Source: Pseudomonas poae (GTDB lineage: Bacteria > Pseudomonadota > Gammaproteobacteria > Pseudomonadales > Pseudomonadaceae). Taken from it: a stretch of 64,000 bases of DNA. The notes under the pieces were generated by a model that was not told the DNA's origin, did no database searches, and worked only from the letters and a program-made list of their open reading frames with translations. The stretch lies in assembly GCF_001439785.1 (NCBI RefSeq), contig NZ_JYLI01000023.1, positions 1-64,000 on the forward strand, given 5' to 3'. Each line of letters begins with the position of its first letter. Positions within the stretch are counted from its first letter, which is position 1. Below are positions 9,117-17,406 of this stretch, in pieces. The position numbers and the translations under genes were made by a program.

Positions 9117-9998
9117 GTGTCTAAAGGTGTTGTGTTATCCGTCTCGGCTTCGGTGTTGTTTGCCGTCATGTACTACTTCACGTCGTTGCTGACGCCGTTG
9201 AGCGGCCTGGAAATTTTCGGCTGGCGCATGCTGCTGACCATGCCGTGCATGACCGTGTTCATGCTCGTTACCGGCGAATGGCGGCGTGCCTGGGCGTTGC
9301 TGCGCAGGCTCGCGGCCGAGCCGAAGTTGATCCTCGGGGCGATGCTGTCCTCGACCTTTCTGGGCTTGCAGTTGTGGCTGTTCATGTGGGCGCCGCTCAA
9401 CGGGCGCAGCCTGGACGTGTCGGTGGGCTACTTCCTGCTGCCGCTGACCATGGTGCTCACCGGGCGCCTGGTGTGGGGCGAGCAGTTGTCTTATCTGCAG
9501 AAAGTCGCAGTATTCTTCGCCGGTCTCGGGGTGCTCAACGAGGTGCTCCAGGCCGGAGGCTTCTCCTGGGCGACGCTGGTGGTGATCATCGGCTACCCGC
9601 TGTATTTCATCATTCGCAAGTACCTCAAGACTGACCACCTGGGCGGGCTGTGGCTGGACATGGCGCTGATGCTGCCGGTCGCCTGGTGGTTCGTGCAGAG
9701 CGGCGAACAGGGATTTGCGGTGATGGAGACTCACCCGAAACTTTATGCGCTGATCCCGATACTCGGCCTGATCAGTGCCTCGGCGCTGGTGAGCTACATC
9801 ATTGCCAGTCGACTGCTGGCGTTCAGCCTGTTCGGGCTGCTCAGCTACGTTGAGCCGGTATTGTTGCTGCTAGTGGCACTGCTGCTTGGCGAGGGCATCA
9901 AACCGGGCGAATGGCTGACTTACATCCCAATCTGGATCGCGGTGATGGTGCTGGTGTTCGAAGGCTTCAAGCATCTGGTGCGCCAGCGCCGGCCCTGA
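9117..9998 (+). CDS. rarD: EamA-family transporter RarD
   Basis: The 293-residue membrane protein begins SKGVVLSVSASVLFAVMYYF and contains FGWRMLLTMPC and GYPLYFIIRKY, as in RarD, with ten predicted helices in two EamA repeats. E. coli RarD was noted for chloramphenicol sensitivity; the natural substrate is unknown. The GTG at 9117 is preferred because a GAGGG site sits just upstream; a TTG at 9102 would add five residues. A bidirectional terminator follows and separates it from hpd. Confidence 0.85.
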   Translation: MSKGVVLSVSASVLFAVMYYFTSLLTPLSGLEIFGWRMLLTMPCMTVFMLVTGEWRRAWALLRRLAAEPKLILGAMLSSTFLGLQLWLFMWAPLNGRSLDVSVGYFLLPLTMVLTGRLVWGEQLSYLQKVAVFFAGLGVLNEVLQAGGFSWATLVVIIGYPLYFIIRKYLKTDHLGGLWLDMALMLPVAWWFVQSGEQGFAVMETHPKLYALIPILGLISASALVSYIIASRLLAFSLFGLLSYVEPVLLLLVALLLGEGIKPGEWLTYIPIWIAVMVLVFEGFKHLVRQRRP

Positions 9999-10010
9999 AT
10001 GGCAGGTAAT

Positions 10011-10038
10011 AAAAAGCCCGGCCGAAGCCGGGCTTTTT
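10011..10038. terminator. Bidirectional rho-independent terminator between rarD and hpd
   Basis: A perfect 12-bp stem, AAAAAGCCCGGC with GCCGGGCTTTTT, around a CGAA loop. It serves both converging genes. Confidence 0.92.
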
Positions 10039-10043
10039 ATTGG

Positions 10044-11120
10044 TCAGTCGGCGGTCAGCACACCGCGACGCACCTGGTCGCGCTCGATCGACTCGAACAG
10101 CGCCTTGAAGTTGCCTTCGCCAAACCCATCGTCGCCCTTGCGCTGGATGAATTCGAAGAACACCGGCCCCATCAGGGTTTCCGAGAAAATCTGCAGCAGC
10201 AGGCGCTTGTCACCTTCGATCGATGAACCGTCCAGCAGGATACCCCGCGCTTGCAACTGATCGACCGGCTCACCGTGGCTGGGCAGGCGGCCTTCGAGCA
10301 TTTCATAGTAGGTGTCCGGTGGCGCAGTCATGAAGCGCATGCCGATTCGCTTCAATGCGTCCCAGGTCTGGATCAGGTCGTCGGTGAGGAACGCGACGTG
10401 CTGGATGCCCTCGCCATTGAACTGCATCAGGAACTCTTCGATCTGCCCTGCGCCCTTGGACGATTCCTCGTTGAGCGGGATGCGGATCATGCCGTCCGGC
10501 GCGCTCATGGCCTTGGACGTCAGGCCGGTGTACTCACCCTTGATATCGAAGTAGCGCGCCTCACGGAAGTTGAACAGCTTCTCGTAGAAGTTCGCCCAGT
10601 AGGCCATGCGGCCGCGATACACGTTGTGCGTGAGGTGGTCGATGACCTTCAGGCCCGCACCAACCGGGTTGCGTTCCACGCCGTCGAGGTACACGAAGTC
10701 GATGTCGTAGATCGAACTGCCCTCGCCGAAGCGGTCGATCAGGTACAGCGGCGCGCCGCCGATACCCTTGATGGCCGGGAGGTTGAGTTCCATGGGCCCG
10801 GTCTGGATATGAATCGGCTGGGCGCCCAGTTCCAGCGCGCGGGTGTAGGCCTTTTGCGAGTCCTTGACGCGAAACGCCATGCCGCACACCGACGGGCCGT
10901 GCTCGGCCGCAAAATAAGAGGCCAGGCTGTCGGGTTCGTTGTTGAGGATCAGGTTGATCTCGCCCTGGCGGAACAGGTGCACGTCCTTGGAGCGGTGGGT
11001 GGCAACCTTGGTGAAGCCCATGATCTCGAAGATCGGCTCCAGGGTGCCCGGGGTGGGTGATGCGAACTCGATAAATTCAAAGCCCATCAGGCCCATCGGG
11101 TTTTCGTAGTGGTCTGCCAT
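10044..11120 (-). CDS. hpd: 4-hydroxyphenylpyruvate dioxygenase
   Basis: The 358-residue protein has the exact length of the Pseudomonas fluorescens enzyme. It converts 4-hydroxyphenylpyruvate to homogentisate in tyrosine breakdown (and pyomelanin formation). The iron ligands are visible: His in VIDHLTHNVY, His in GIQHVAFLTDD and Glu in FFEFIQRKGDDGFGEGN. The start at 11120 (MADHYENPMGLMGFEF) is the family start; an upstream in-frame codon at 11141 would add seven odd residues. It is monocistronic, bounded by the shared terminator at its 3' end. Confidence 0.97.
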   Translation of the reverse strand: MADHYENPMGLMGFEFIEFASPTPGTLEPIFEIMGFTKVATHRSKDVHLFRQGEINLILNNEPDSLASYFAAEHGPSVCGMAFRVKDSQKAYTRALELGAQPIHIQTGPMELNLPAIKGIGGAPLYLIDRFGEGSSIYDIDFVYLDGVERNPVGAGLKVIDHLTHNVYRGRMAYWANFYEKLFNFREARYFDIKGEYTGLTSKAMSAPDGMIRIPLNEESSKGAGQIEEFLMQFNGEGIQHVAFLTDDLIQTWDALKRIGMRFMTAPPDTYYEMLEGRLPSHGEPVDQLQARGILLDGSSIEGDKRLLLQIFSETLMGPVFFEFIQRKGDDGFGEGNFKALFESIERDQVRRGVLTAD

Positions 11121-11520
11121 GGTCGGCGCCTCATCATGCAAATGGTTGACGGTTGGTCAGTTGCGAGCAGGGATGAGGGTTGAGGGCGGCGCGCAGGAAA
11201 GGCCTCGCACGCTGCGGGCAAGGAAGTCACCAAAGATGAGGGGGGAACCGAGTAGCTTCATGGTGTCATCAGTCTCTGACGGCAGAGGCTTGCGTGAGCG
11301 CAAGTCCATATTCTTGTATGCGTAAATCGATTCTACACAGCGTAACCCTGTTTGTCCGCAGTGTTATCAGATCGCCAATGCACTGCCCGGCGCAAGGTGT
11401 TTGTGAAGAAAATCGAGCGTGCGTTGATCTGCTGCATTGCAAGCATATTTAAGCCCGGGCATCTATCATCGCTGTATTCGCGCCGGCCACCGGCCCGCCC
11501 ACTCGCCTGACAGGCCGCCC
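11121..11520. other. 400-base gene-free stretch between hpd and the EAL gene
   Basis: The stretch must hold the divergent promoters of hpd (minus) and the phosphodiesterase (plus). The clearest structure is an inverted repeat CTTGCG-TGAG-CGCAAG at 11288-11303, about 170 bases upstream of hpd, which could be an operator or a hairpin. No convincing gene was seen on either strand. Confidence 0.4.
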
Positions 11521-13062
11521 ATGCCCTTAACCATCAAAGGCCCCCGCAAGCCCCTGGCCCGCCATTCGATCAGCGTTTTCTGCGCGCTGGTGCCCATCGC
11601 GCTGGGTGTGGCCATTCTGCACTGGCAAGCCGAGCGCACCCTGGACCACAACACGTTGCAAGCCGCCCAGGAAGCCGTGCGTCAAGTCGATCTGATGCTC
11701 GACCACACCGCACTCGCCACCCAGGCTCTGTTGCCGCTGGCCGGCCAACCCTGCGACCAGGCCGCGCAGTTGGCGCTGCGTGAACAGGTGACACGGGGGC
11801 CGTTTGTGCGGGCGACGACCTTGTCCTGGCAGAGAAACATGTACTGCACGTCGCTGTTCGGCAGCGATCATGTGTCGCATATCAATCCGGCGGACTACGT
11901 GGGCGGACATCTGCTGTTGATGAAGGGCAACCCGGTGACTCCCGACACGGCCTTATTGGTGTACCGCCAGGTCGACGGTGACCGGGGCGCCTTTGCCTCA
12001 ATCGATGGCTATCACCTGACCAACACGCTGCGCCTGCTCAGCCGTCACGCGCAACTGGTGCTGCAAGTGGGCGTCAATTGGCTGGGGAACGACGGCAAAG
12101 TACACGACACTGCAGTTCCGACGTTTGCCGTGGCCCATCATCACCTCGCTTCCGAACGCTATCAGTTCAACGTCGACGCCGGTATGCCGGCGGGTGAAGT
12201 CTGGCGCTACATGCAGGCGCGCTACCCCGCCTTGTTCAGCCTGGTGCTGTTCTTTGGCGTACTGGCGGGCCTGCTCGCACATGGTCTGCAAAAACGCGTG
12301 TCGCCGCCCACCCATGAACTGCGGCGCGCCCTGGGCGCCAATGAGTTTCTTGCGTATTTCCAGCCGGTGGTACGCGGCGATACCTGCGAATGGGCTGGCT
12401 GCGAAGTGCTGATGCGCTGGCAGCACCCCAAGGAAGGCTTGGTGCGGCCCGACCTGTTTATCCCACTGGCCGAGGATTGCGGCCTGATCGTACCGATGAC
12501 CCGTGCCCTGCTGCGCCAGACTGCCGAACAATTGGCACCGCACGCTGGGCTTCTCAAACCCGGCTTTCACATTGCGGTGAACATCACCGCCCGGCATTGC
12601 CGGAGTCTGGAACTGGTGGAGGATTGCCGGGCGTTTCTCGCCGCCTTTCCCCCAGGCCACGTCACGCTGGTGCTGGAGCTCACCGAGCGTGAGTTGATCG
12701 AACCCACCGACATCACCCGTCGACTATTCAACGCACTGCATGAGCTGGGGGTGATGATTGCCATAGACGACTTTGGCACCGGGCATTCCAGCCTGGGTTA
12801 CTTGCGCAACTTCCATGTTGACTACTTGAAGATCGATCAGAGTTTCGTCGCCATGATCGGCGTCGATGCGCTCTCCCGCCATATCCTCGACAGCATTATC
12901 GAACTGTCCGCAAAGCTCGACCTGGCGATCGTTGCCGAAGGCGTGGAAACGGTCGAACAATGCGAATACCTGGCCGCACACGGCGTGGATTTCCTGCAGG
13001 GTTACCTGTTCGGACGGCCGTTACCCGGCCCCGAATTCATTAAATCCCTGGTTCGCCATTGA
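11521..13062 (+). CDS. Membrane c-di-GMP phosphodiesterase with CSS-type periplasmic sensor and EAL domain
   Basis: The 513-residue protein has a first membrane helix near residues 16-34, a periplasmic domain, a second helix near 237-258 and a C-terminal EAL domain. The EAL catalytic parts look complete: CEVLMRWQHP (the E-x-L glutamate), NITARH, ELTERE, AIDDFGTGHSSL, KIDQSF and AEGVETVEQ. The periplasmic domain resembles the CSS/PdeC type, whose redox cysteines control activity: C78 and C109 are spaced as in PdeC, but the CSS triplet reads CTS here. The ATG at 11521 is preferred; the frame stays open 84 bases upstream without a signal-like start. Confidence 0.88.
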   Translation: MPLTIKGPRKPLARHSISVFCALVPIALGVAILHWQAERTLDHNTLQAAQEAVRQVDLMLDHTALATQALLPLAGQPCDQAAQLALREQVTRGPFVRATTLSWQRNMYCTSLFGSDHVSHINPADYVGGHLLLMKGNPVTPDTALLVYRQVDGDRGAFASIDGYHLTNTLRLLSRHAQLVLQVGVNWLGNDGKVHDTAVPTFAVAHHHLASERYQFNVDAGMPAGEVWRYMQARYPALFSLVLFFGVLAGLLAHGLQKRVSPPTHELRRALGANEFLAYFQPVVRGDTCEWAGCEVLMRWQHPKEGLVRPDLFIPLAEDCGLIVPMTRALLRQTAEQLAPHAGLLKPGFHIAVNITARHCRSLELVEDCRAFLAAFPPGHVTLVLELTERELIEPTDITRRLFNALHELGVMIAIDDFGTGHSSLGYLRNFHVDYLKIDQSFVAMIGVDALSRHILDSIIELSAKLDLAIVAEGVETVEQCEYLAAHGVDFLQGYLFGRPLPGPEFIKSLVRH

Positions 13063-13258
13063 ATAGCCAGCGACTAGCAATGTGAAATAGTAGAGTTCAG
13101 ACAAAAGACTTGATTTACTCAAGACGGATTAACTACTACAATTTTTCCTGCCTGTGCAGCACCCGCAGACGCCATTTTACTTAAGTCGTTTTAACGCTTT
13201 TGGCTTATAGCTTTGTCTGCAGTTGATGTCAGCCACTTACACTATTGGAGTAAAGATC

Positions 13259-13624
13259 TTGTCCAGACTCGCCGAATTTCGCGCAGCAGAAAAAGCCCTT
13301 CAAGAGCAGCTCGCCCAGCTGGAATCCCTGAAGAACGACGCCGGCCTGAAGAAAGAAATCGAATTCGAAGAAAAACTTCAGGCACTCATGAAGCACTACG
13401 GCAAAGGCCTGCGCGACATTATCTCCATCCTTGATCCTAACCCGGGCAAGGCCGGCGCTGCAGTCGCCGCCGCTCCCAAGCAGCGCCGTGCACGCGTGGT
13501 CAAGGTGTACCACAACCCGCACACCGGCGAACTGATCGAAACCAAGGGCGGCAACCATCGCGGCCTTAAGGCCTGGAAAGAACAGTATGGCGCTGCCACT
13601 GTAGACTCCTGGTTGCGCGGCTGA
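13259..13624 (+). CDS. mvaV: H-NS-like nucleoid protein of the MvaT family (MvaU/MvaV type)
   Basis: The 121-residue protein starts at a TTG (SRLAEFRAAEKALQEQL) preceded by a GGAG site; upstream codons in frame would add a tail not seen in the family. An N-terminal coiled coil of about 60 residues mediates oligomers, and the C-terminal part with RRARVVKVYHNPHTGE and TKGGNHRGLKAWK is the AT-pincer-like DNA-binding domain. It silences AT-rich, often horizontally acquired DNA, which in this window would include the low-GC prophage segments. The closest named relatives are MvaU of P. aeruginosa and MvaV of P. fluorescens. Confidence 0.92.
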   Translation: MSRLAEFRAAEKALQEQLAQLESLKNDAGLKKEIEFEEKLQALMKHYGKGLRDIISILDPNPGKAGAAVAAAPKQRRARVVKVYHNPHTGELIETKGGNHRGLKAWKEQYGAATVDSWLRG

Positions 13625-13639
13625 TCGTGCTGCACTAAT

Positions 13640-13667
13640 AAAAAGCCCCGCTTATGCGGGGCTTTTT
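13640..13667. terminator. Bidirectional terminator after mvaV and the DUF4946-like gene
   Basis: Perfect 12-bp stem AAAAAGCCCCGC / GCGGGGCTTTTT with a TTAT loop. Confidence 0.92.
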
Positions 13668-13734
13668 ATTGAAGGGTTCGAAATCGAACTTAAATATTAT
13701 TTCATTTTGTTCAAAATCGATAAGTACCCCACAC

Positions 13735-14271
13735 TTAAAGTTTGAGCGTGTCGCGCACTGAACTGACTTCACCCTTGCTTGCTTCATAAGCCTCGGCCTG
13801 CCCCGCGAATGAAAATACGTAGGCTTTATCGGCATCGACGGCACCGACTAATGTTTGTGAGAGTACATGCCTGCCATTCTCGGTAATCACGCAGGTGGAT
13901 TCCAGCGCATCGAGACGACTTAATGTGCTGGCGTGAATTTTGGTGCACACACTTTGATAACCACCCTGCGCGAAATCCTTCTGGATGGATTTGCGCATCT
14001 CCAGCAACACGCCTTGCAGATTGACTTTATGCCCCGCCTCGATGGGCGTGGCGGTCAGCTCCATGACCATCAAGGTCGCACCATTTTCGTCGTTCTTGAT
14101 TGCCCGTTGGCGCGACACGCTTGCGGCGACCGAGGGCGCCTGGGCATCAGGCGCCACGGCCTCTACCTGCCAGCCACTGGGCCAGTGAACTTGCGGGTCA
14201 GCCGCCCATGCCAGCGGGCTGGCCAACAATAAACACAAAGCACTCAACAGCGGTTTACGTGACTGGATCAT
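13735..14271 (-). CDS. Secreted conserved hypothetical protein, DUF4946-like
   Basis: The 178-residue protein has a signal peptide ending near SPLAWA-AD and no later membrane helix, so it is periplasmic or secreted. The mature part opens with VHWPSGWQVE and contains GATLMVMELTATPIEAG and two cysteines (VCTK and STCVI) that could form a disulfide. The pattern fits the DUF4946 group common in Pseudomonas; the role is unknown. The start at 14271 (MIQSRKP) gives a normal signal; five more in-frame codons lie upstream. Confidence 0.7.
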   Translation of the reverse strand: MIQSRKPLLSALCLLLASPLAWAADPQVHWPSGWQVEAVAPDAQAPSVAASVSRQRAIKNDENGATLMVMELTATPIEAGHKVNLQGVLLEMRKSIQKDFAQGGYQSVCTKIHASTLSRLDALESTCVITENGRHVLSQTLVGAVDADKAYVFSFAGQAEAYEASKGEVSSVRDTLKL

Positions 14272-14447
14272 TGCAAAAACGCCCAAGGTTCAAGCATTAA
14301 AGTTTGAGCCCCCACACCCGCGACTCGCAAGGGCTGCGTGACCTTTTCTTTTGGCGCTACCGGCGGGCCTTGCGTATCATGACCGCGCAGCACGGATGCT
14401 TGCCGCAAGCCAAGGGACCGCTTTGCCCCATTTTTTCTGGAGGGCCC

Positions 14448-14969
14448 ATGAGCCTGCACGAACTGAACACCTTGCCGGGCGTCACCGCCCAACCTGACAC
14501 CGCTACTTCGAACTTCGTGTTCAACCACACCATGCTGCGGGTCAAGGACATCACTCGGTCGCTGGACTTCTATACGCGCGTGATGGGATTTTCCCTGGTA
14601 GAAAAACGCGATTTCGCGGAAGCCGAATTCAGCCTCTATTTCCTCGCCCTTGTCGATAAAGCGCAGATTCCAGCGGACGCGGCCGCGCGTACCCAGTGGA
14701 TGAAGTCGATTCCGGGCATTCTGGAACTGACCCACAACCACGGCACTGAAAACGACGCGAATTTTGCTTACCACAACGGCAATACCGACCCTCGCGGTTT
14801 TGGCCATATCTGCATCTCGGTGCCGGATATCGTGGCTGCCTGCGAACGTTTCGAAGCCCTGGGCTGCGACTTTCAAAAGCGTCTGACGGATGGTCGCATG
14901 AAGAGCCTGGCCTTTATCAAGGACCCGGACGGGTACTGGGTCGAGATCATTCAGCCCGCACCGCTGTAA
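14448..14969 (+). CDS. gloA: Lactoylglutathione lyase (glyoxalase I)
   Basis: The 173-residue protein detoxifies methylglyoxal by isomerising its glutathione hemithioacetal. The metal ligands of the long-form enzyme are visible: His in NHTMLRVKD, Glu in ILELTHNHG, His in GFGHICISV and Glu in YWVEIIQP. The ATG at 14448 has a GGAGGG site 5 bases away; the frame open upstream is not part of the family. A shared terminator separates it from ahpF. Confidence 0.95.
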   Translation: MSLHELNTLPGVTAQPDTATSNFVFNHTMLRVKDITRSLDFYTRVMGFSLVEKRDFAEAEFSLYFLALVDKAQIPADAAARTQWMKSIPGILELTHNHGTENDANFAYHNGNTDPRGFGHICISVPDIVAACERFEALGCDFQKRLTDGRMKSLAFIKDPDGYWVEIIQPAPL

Positions 14970-14972
14970 CGA

Positions 14973-15002
14973 AAAAACCCCATGATCGCTCATGGGGTTT
15001 TT
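14973..15002. terminator. Bidirectional terminator between gloA and ahpF
   Basis: AAAAACCCCATGA pairs with TCATGGGGTTTTT around a TCGC loop. Confidence 0.92.
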
Positions 15003-15019
15003 CATTTACGGACCCTGTA

Positions 15020-16585
15020 TCAAGCCGGAGCCGAAGAGCGGATCAAGTGATCGAAAGCACTCAGGGAGGCCTTCGCGCCCTCGCCCACCGCAATCACGAT
15101 CTGCTTGTACGGCACGGTCGTCACGTCGCCTGCAGCGAACACACCAGGCAGTGACGTTTCGCCACGGGCGTCGACGATGATCTCACCGCGCGGTGTCAGC
15201 TCCACAGTGCCTTTGAGCCAGTCAGTATTAGGCAGCAAGCCGATCTGCACAAAGATGCCTTCCAGGTCGAGGGTGTTGAACTCGCCACTGTCGCGATCCT
15301 TGTACACCAGGCCAGTGACTTTCTGACCGTCACCTTTGACTTCGCTGGTCAACGCACTGGTGATCACGTCCACGTTCGGCAGGCTGTGCAACTTGCGCTG
15401 CAACACGGCGTCAGCGCGCAGTTTGCTGTCAAACTCGAGCAAAGTGACGTGGCTGACAATCCCGGCCAGGTCGATGGCCGCTTCCACGCCGGAGTTACCG
15501 CCGCCGATCACCGCCACGCGCTTGCCCTTGAACAGCGGACCGTCGCAGTGGGGGCAGAAGCACACACCCTTGGCCTTGTATTGCTGCTCGCCCGGCACAC
15601 CCATTTCACGCCAGCGGGCACCAGTGGCGAGAATCACGGTTTTGGATTTGAGGGTCGCACCGCTTTCGAAGCGAATTTCGTGCAGGTCGCCGGCATTTTT
15701 TGCCGGGATCAGGCTGCTGGCGCGCTGCAGATTCATGATGTCAACGTCGTACTGACGCACATGGGCTTCCAGGGCACTGACCAGCTTCGGCCCTTCGGTT
15801 TCCTGCACCGAGATGAAGTTCTCGATGGACATGGTGTCCAGCACCTGGCCGCCAAAACGCTCGGCAGCCACACCGGTACGAATGCCTTTGCGGGCAGCGT
15901 AGATGGCGGCCGAAGAACCGGCCGGGCCACCGCCAACCACTAGGACATCAAAGGCGTCCTTGGCGCTGATTTTTTCGGCGGCTTTTTCGATGCCGCTGGT
16001 GTCGAGTTTGGCGAGGATTTCTTCCAGACCCATGCGGCCCTGGCCGAAGTTCACGCCGTTCAAGTAGACGCTGGGCACTGCCATGACCTGGCGCTCATCG
16101 ACTTCTGCCTGGAACAGCGCGCCGTCGATGGCGACGTGACGGATGTTCGGGTTGAGCACCGCCATCAGGTTCAGCGCCTGGACCACATCCGGGCAGTTCT
16201 GGCAGGACAGCGAGAAGTAAGTCTCGAAGCTGAACTCGCCTTTAAGGGCGCGAATCTGTTCAATCACTTCGACACTGGCTTTGGAGGGGTGACCGCCGAC
16301 TTGCAGCAGGGCCAGCACCAACGAAGTAAATTCATGGCCCATGGGGATGCCGGCAAAACGCAGGCTGATGTCGGCACCCGGGCGGTTGATGGAGAACGAC
16401 GGCTTGCGCGCATCATTGCCATCGGTGTTCAGGGTGATCAGCGTGGTGAGACTGGTCACGTCCTGCAAAAGGGCAAGCATTTCCTGGGATTTCGCGCCGT
16501 CATCGAGGGAGGCGACGATCTCAATCGGCTGGGTGACCCGTTCCAGGTATGACTTCAACTGAGCTTTAAGAGTGGCGTCCAACAT
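15020..16585 (-). CDS. ahpF: Alkyl hydroperoxide reductase subunit F
   Basis: The 521-residue flavoprotein re-reduces AhpC with NADH. It has an N-terminal pair of thioredoxin folds with the CQNCPD redox centre, then an FAD site (VVGGGPAGSSAAIYAARKG), the second redox centre CFCPHCDGP, an NAD site around AVIGGGNSGVEAAIDLAG, and GVFAAGDVTTVPYKQ near the end. Length is as in E. coli. It lies 124 bases after ahpC on the same strand with a terminator-like hairpin between them, so it is probably made by partial readthrough from the ahpC promoter. Confidence 0.96.
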   Translation of the reverse strand: MLDATLKAQLKSYLERVTQPIEIVASLDDGAKSQEMLALLQDVTSLTTLITLNTDGNDARKPSFSINRPGADISLRFAGIPMGHEFTSLVLALLQVGGHPSKASVEVIEQIRALKGEFSFETYFSLSCQNCPDVVQALNLMAVLNPNIRHVAIDGALFQAEVDERQVMAVPSVYLNGVNFGQGRMGLEEILAKLDTSGIEKAAEKISAKDAFDVLVVGGGPAGSSAAIYAARKGIRTGVAAERFGGQVLDTMSIENFISVQETEGPKLVSALEAHVRQYDVDIMNLQRASSLIPAKNAGDLHEIRFESGATLKSKTVILATGARWREMGVPGEQQYKAKGVCFCPHCDGPLFKGKRVAVIGGGNSGVEAAIDLAGIVSHVTLLEFDSKLRADAVLQRKLHSLPNVDVITSALTSEVKGDGQKVTGLVYKDRDSGEFNTLDLEGIFVQIGLLPNTDWLKGTVELTPRGEIIVDARGETSLPGVFAAGDVTTVPYKQIVIAVGEGAKASLSAFDHLIRSSAPA

Positions 16586-16613
16586 GAGGGCGATTTCCTT
16601 TAATTCTGGGTAT

Positions 16614-16651
16614 AAAAAAACGCCCGAGCGAATCTCGCCCGGGCGTTTTTT
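16614..16651 (-). terminator. Hairpin between ahpC and ahpF (attenuating terminator)
   Basis: On the minus strand AAAAAACGCCCG pairs with CGGGCGTTTTTT around a 13-base loop that can itself pair partly. It should reduce ahpF transcription relative to ahpC, matching the usual excess of AhpC. Confidence 0.85.
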
Positions 16652-16709
16652 GAGGGCGGTTGCGGCTTACTGTGTAGGTGCGGATACCCGCCCTGGGTGT
16701 TTCACAGAC

Positions 16710-17273
16710 TTAGATCTTGCCGACCAGGTCCAGGGACGGAGCCAGAGTGGCCTCGCCTTCTTTCCACTTGGCTGGGCACACTTCGCCCGGGTGGGCAGCG
16801 ACGTACTGAGCAGCCTTGATTTTGCGCAGCAGCTCGGAAGCGTCACGGCCAACACCGCCGTCGTTGAGCTCGACGATCTTGATCTGGCCTTCAGGGTTGA
16901 TCACGAAGGTGCCACGGTCAGCCAAACCTGCTTCTTCGATCAGCACGTCGAAGTTGCGGGAGATGGTCAGGGTCGGGTCGCCGATCATGGTGTACTGGAT
17001 CTTGCCGATGGCTGGCGAAGTGTTGTGCCAGGCAGCGTGGGCGAAGTGGGTGTCGGTGGAAACGCTGTAGATCTCGACGCCCAGTTTCTGGAATTCGGCG
17101 TAGTTGTCAGCCAGGTCTTCCAGTTCGGTTGGGCAAACGAAGGTGAAGTCGGCTGGGTAGAAGAACACAACGGACCATTTGCCTTTCAGGTCAGCGTCGG
17201 TCACATCTACGAAGCTGCCGTTTTTGAATGCGGTGGCTTTGAACGGTTTTACTTGGCTGTTGATGATAGGCAT
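16710..17273 (-). CDS. ahpC: Alkyl hydroperoxide reductase subunit C (2-Cys peroxiredoxin)
   Basis: The 187-residue peroxiredoxin reduces hydrogen peroxide and organic peroxides. The peroxidatic cysteine is C47 in DFTFVCPTELED and the resolving one is C166 in GEVCPAKWKEG. Length and sequence are as in E. coli AhpC. The start at 17273 (MPIINSQVKPF) is the family start. A candidate OxyR site lies about 70-105 bases upstream. Confidence 0.97.
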   Translation of the reverse strand: MPIINSQVKPFKATAFKNGSFVDVTDADLKGKWSVVFFYPADFTFVCPTELEDLADNYAEFQKLGVEIYSVSTDTHFAHAAWHNTSPAIGKIQYTMIGDPTLTISRNFDVLIEEAGLADRGTFVINPEGQIKIVELNDGGVGRDASELLRKIKAAQYVAAHPGEVCPAKWKEGEATLAPSLDLVGKI

Positions 17274-17342
17274 CGTTGACTCTCCGTCAGGGGTTATGAA
17301 GTTGATGGGGTGAATCCTAACCACTCTTTACGTCGATGGCTC

Positions 17343-17379
17343 ATTGGCAAACCTGATGCTGGCGATTGGTTTTCCCTAT
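17343..17379 (-). promoter_or_regulatory. Candidate OxyR site upstream of ahpC
   Basis: Read on the minus strand, four tetramers ATAG, CAAT, ATCA and CAAT are each separated by exactly seven bases. This is the spacing of the OxyR pattern ATAG-N7-CTAT-N7-ATAG-N7-CTAT, matching 4, 3, 2 and 3 of 4 bases. The position, about 70 bases before the ahpC start, suits an activator site. Confidence 0.5.
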
Positions 17380-17406
17380 CAGGTCACTGTATTAATAGAA
17401 GAAATC

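Noticed and set aside
11323..11339. Possible PhhR/TyrR-type box upstream of hpd
   Set aside because: The half sites CGTAAA and TCTACA have a 5-base rather than 6-base spacer and imperfect arms, so it was not listed.
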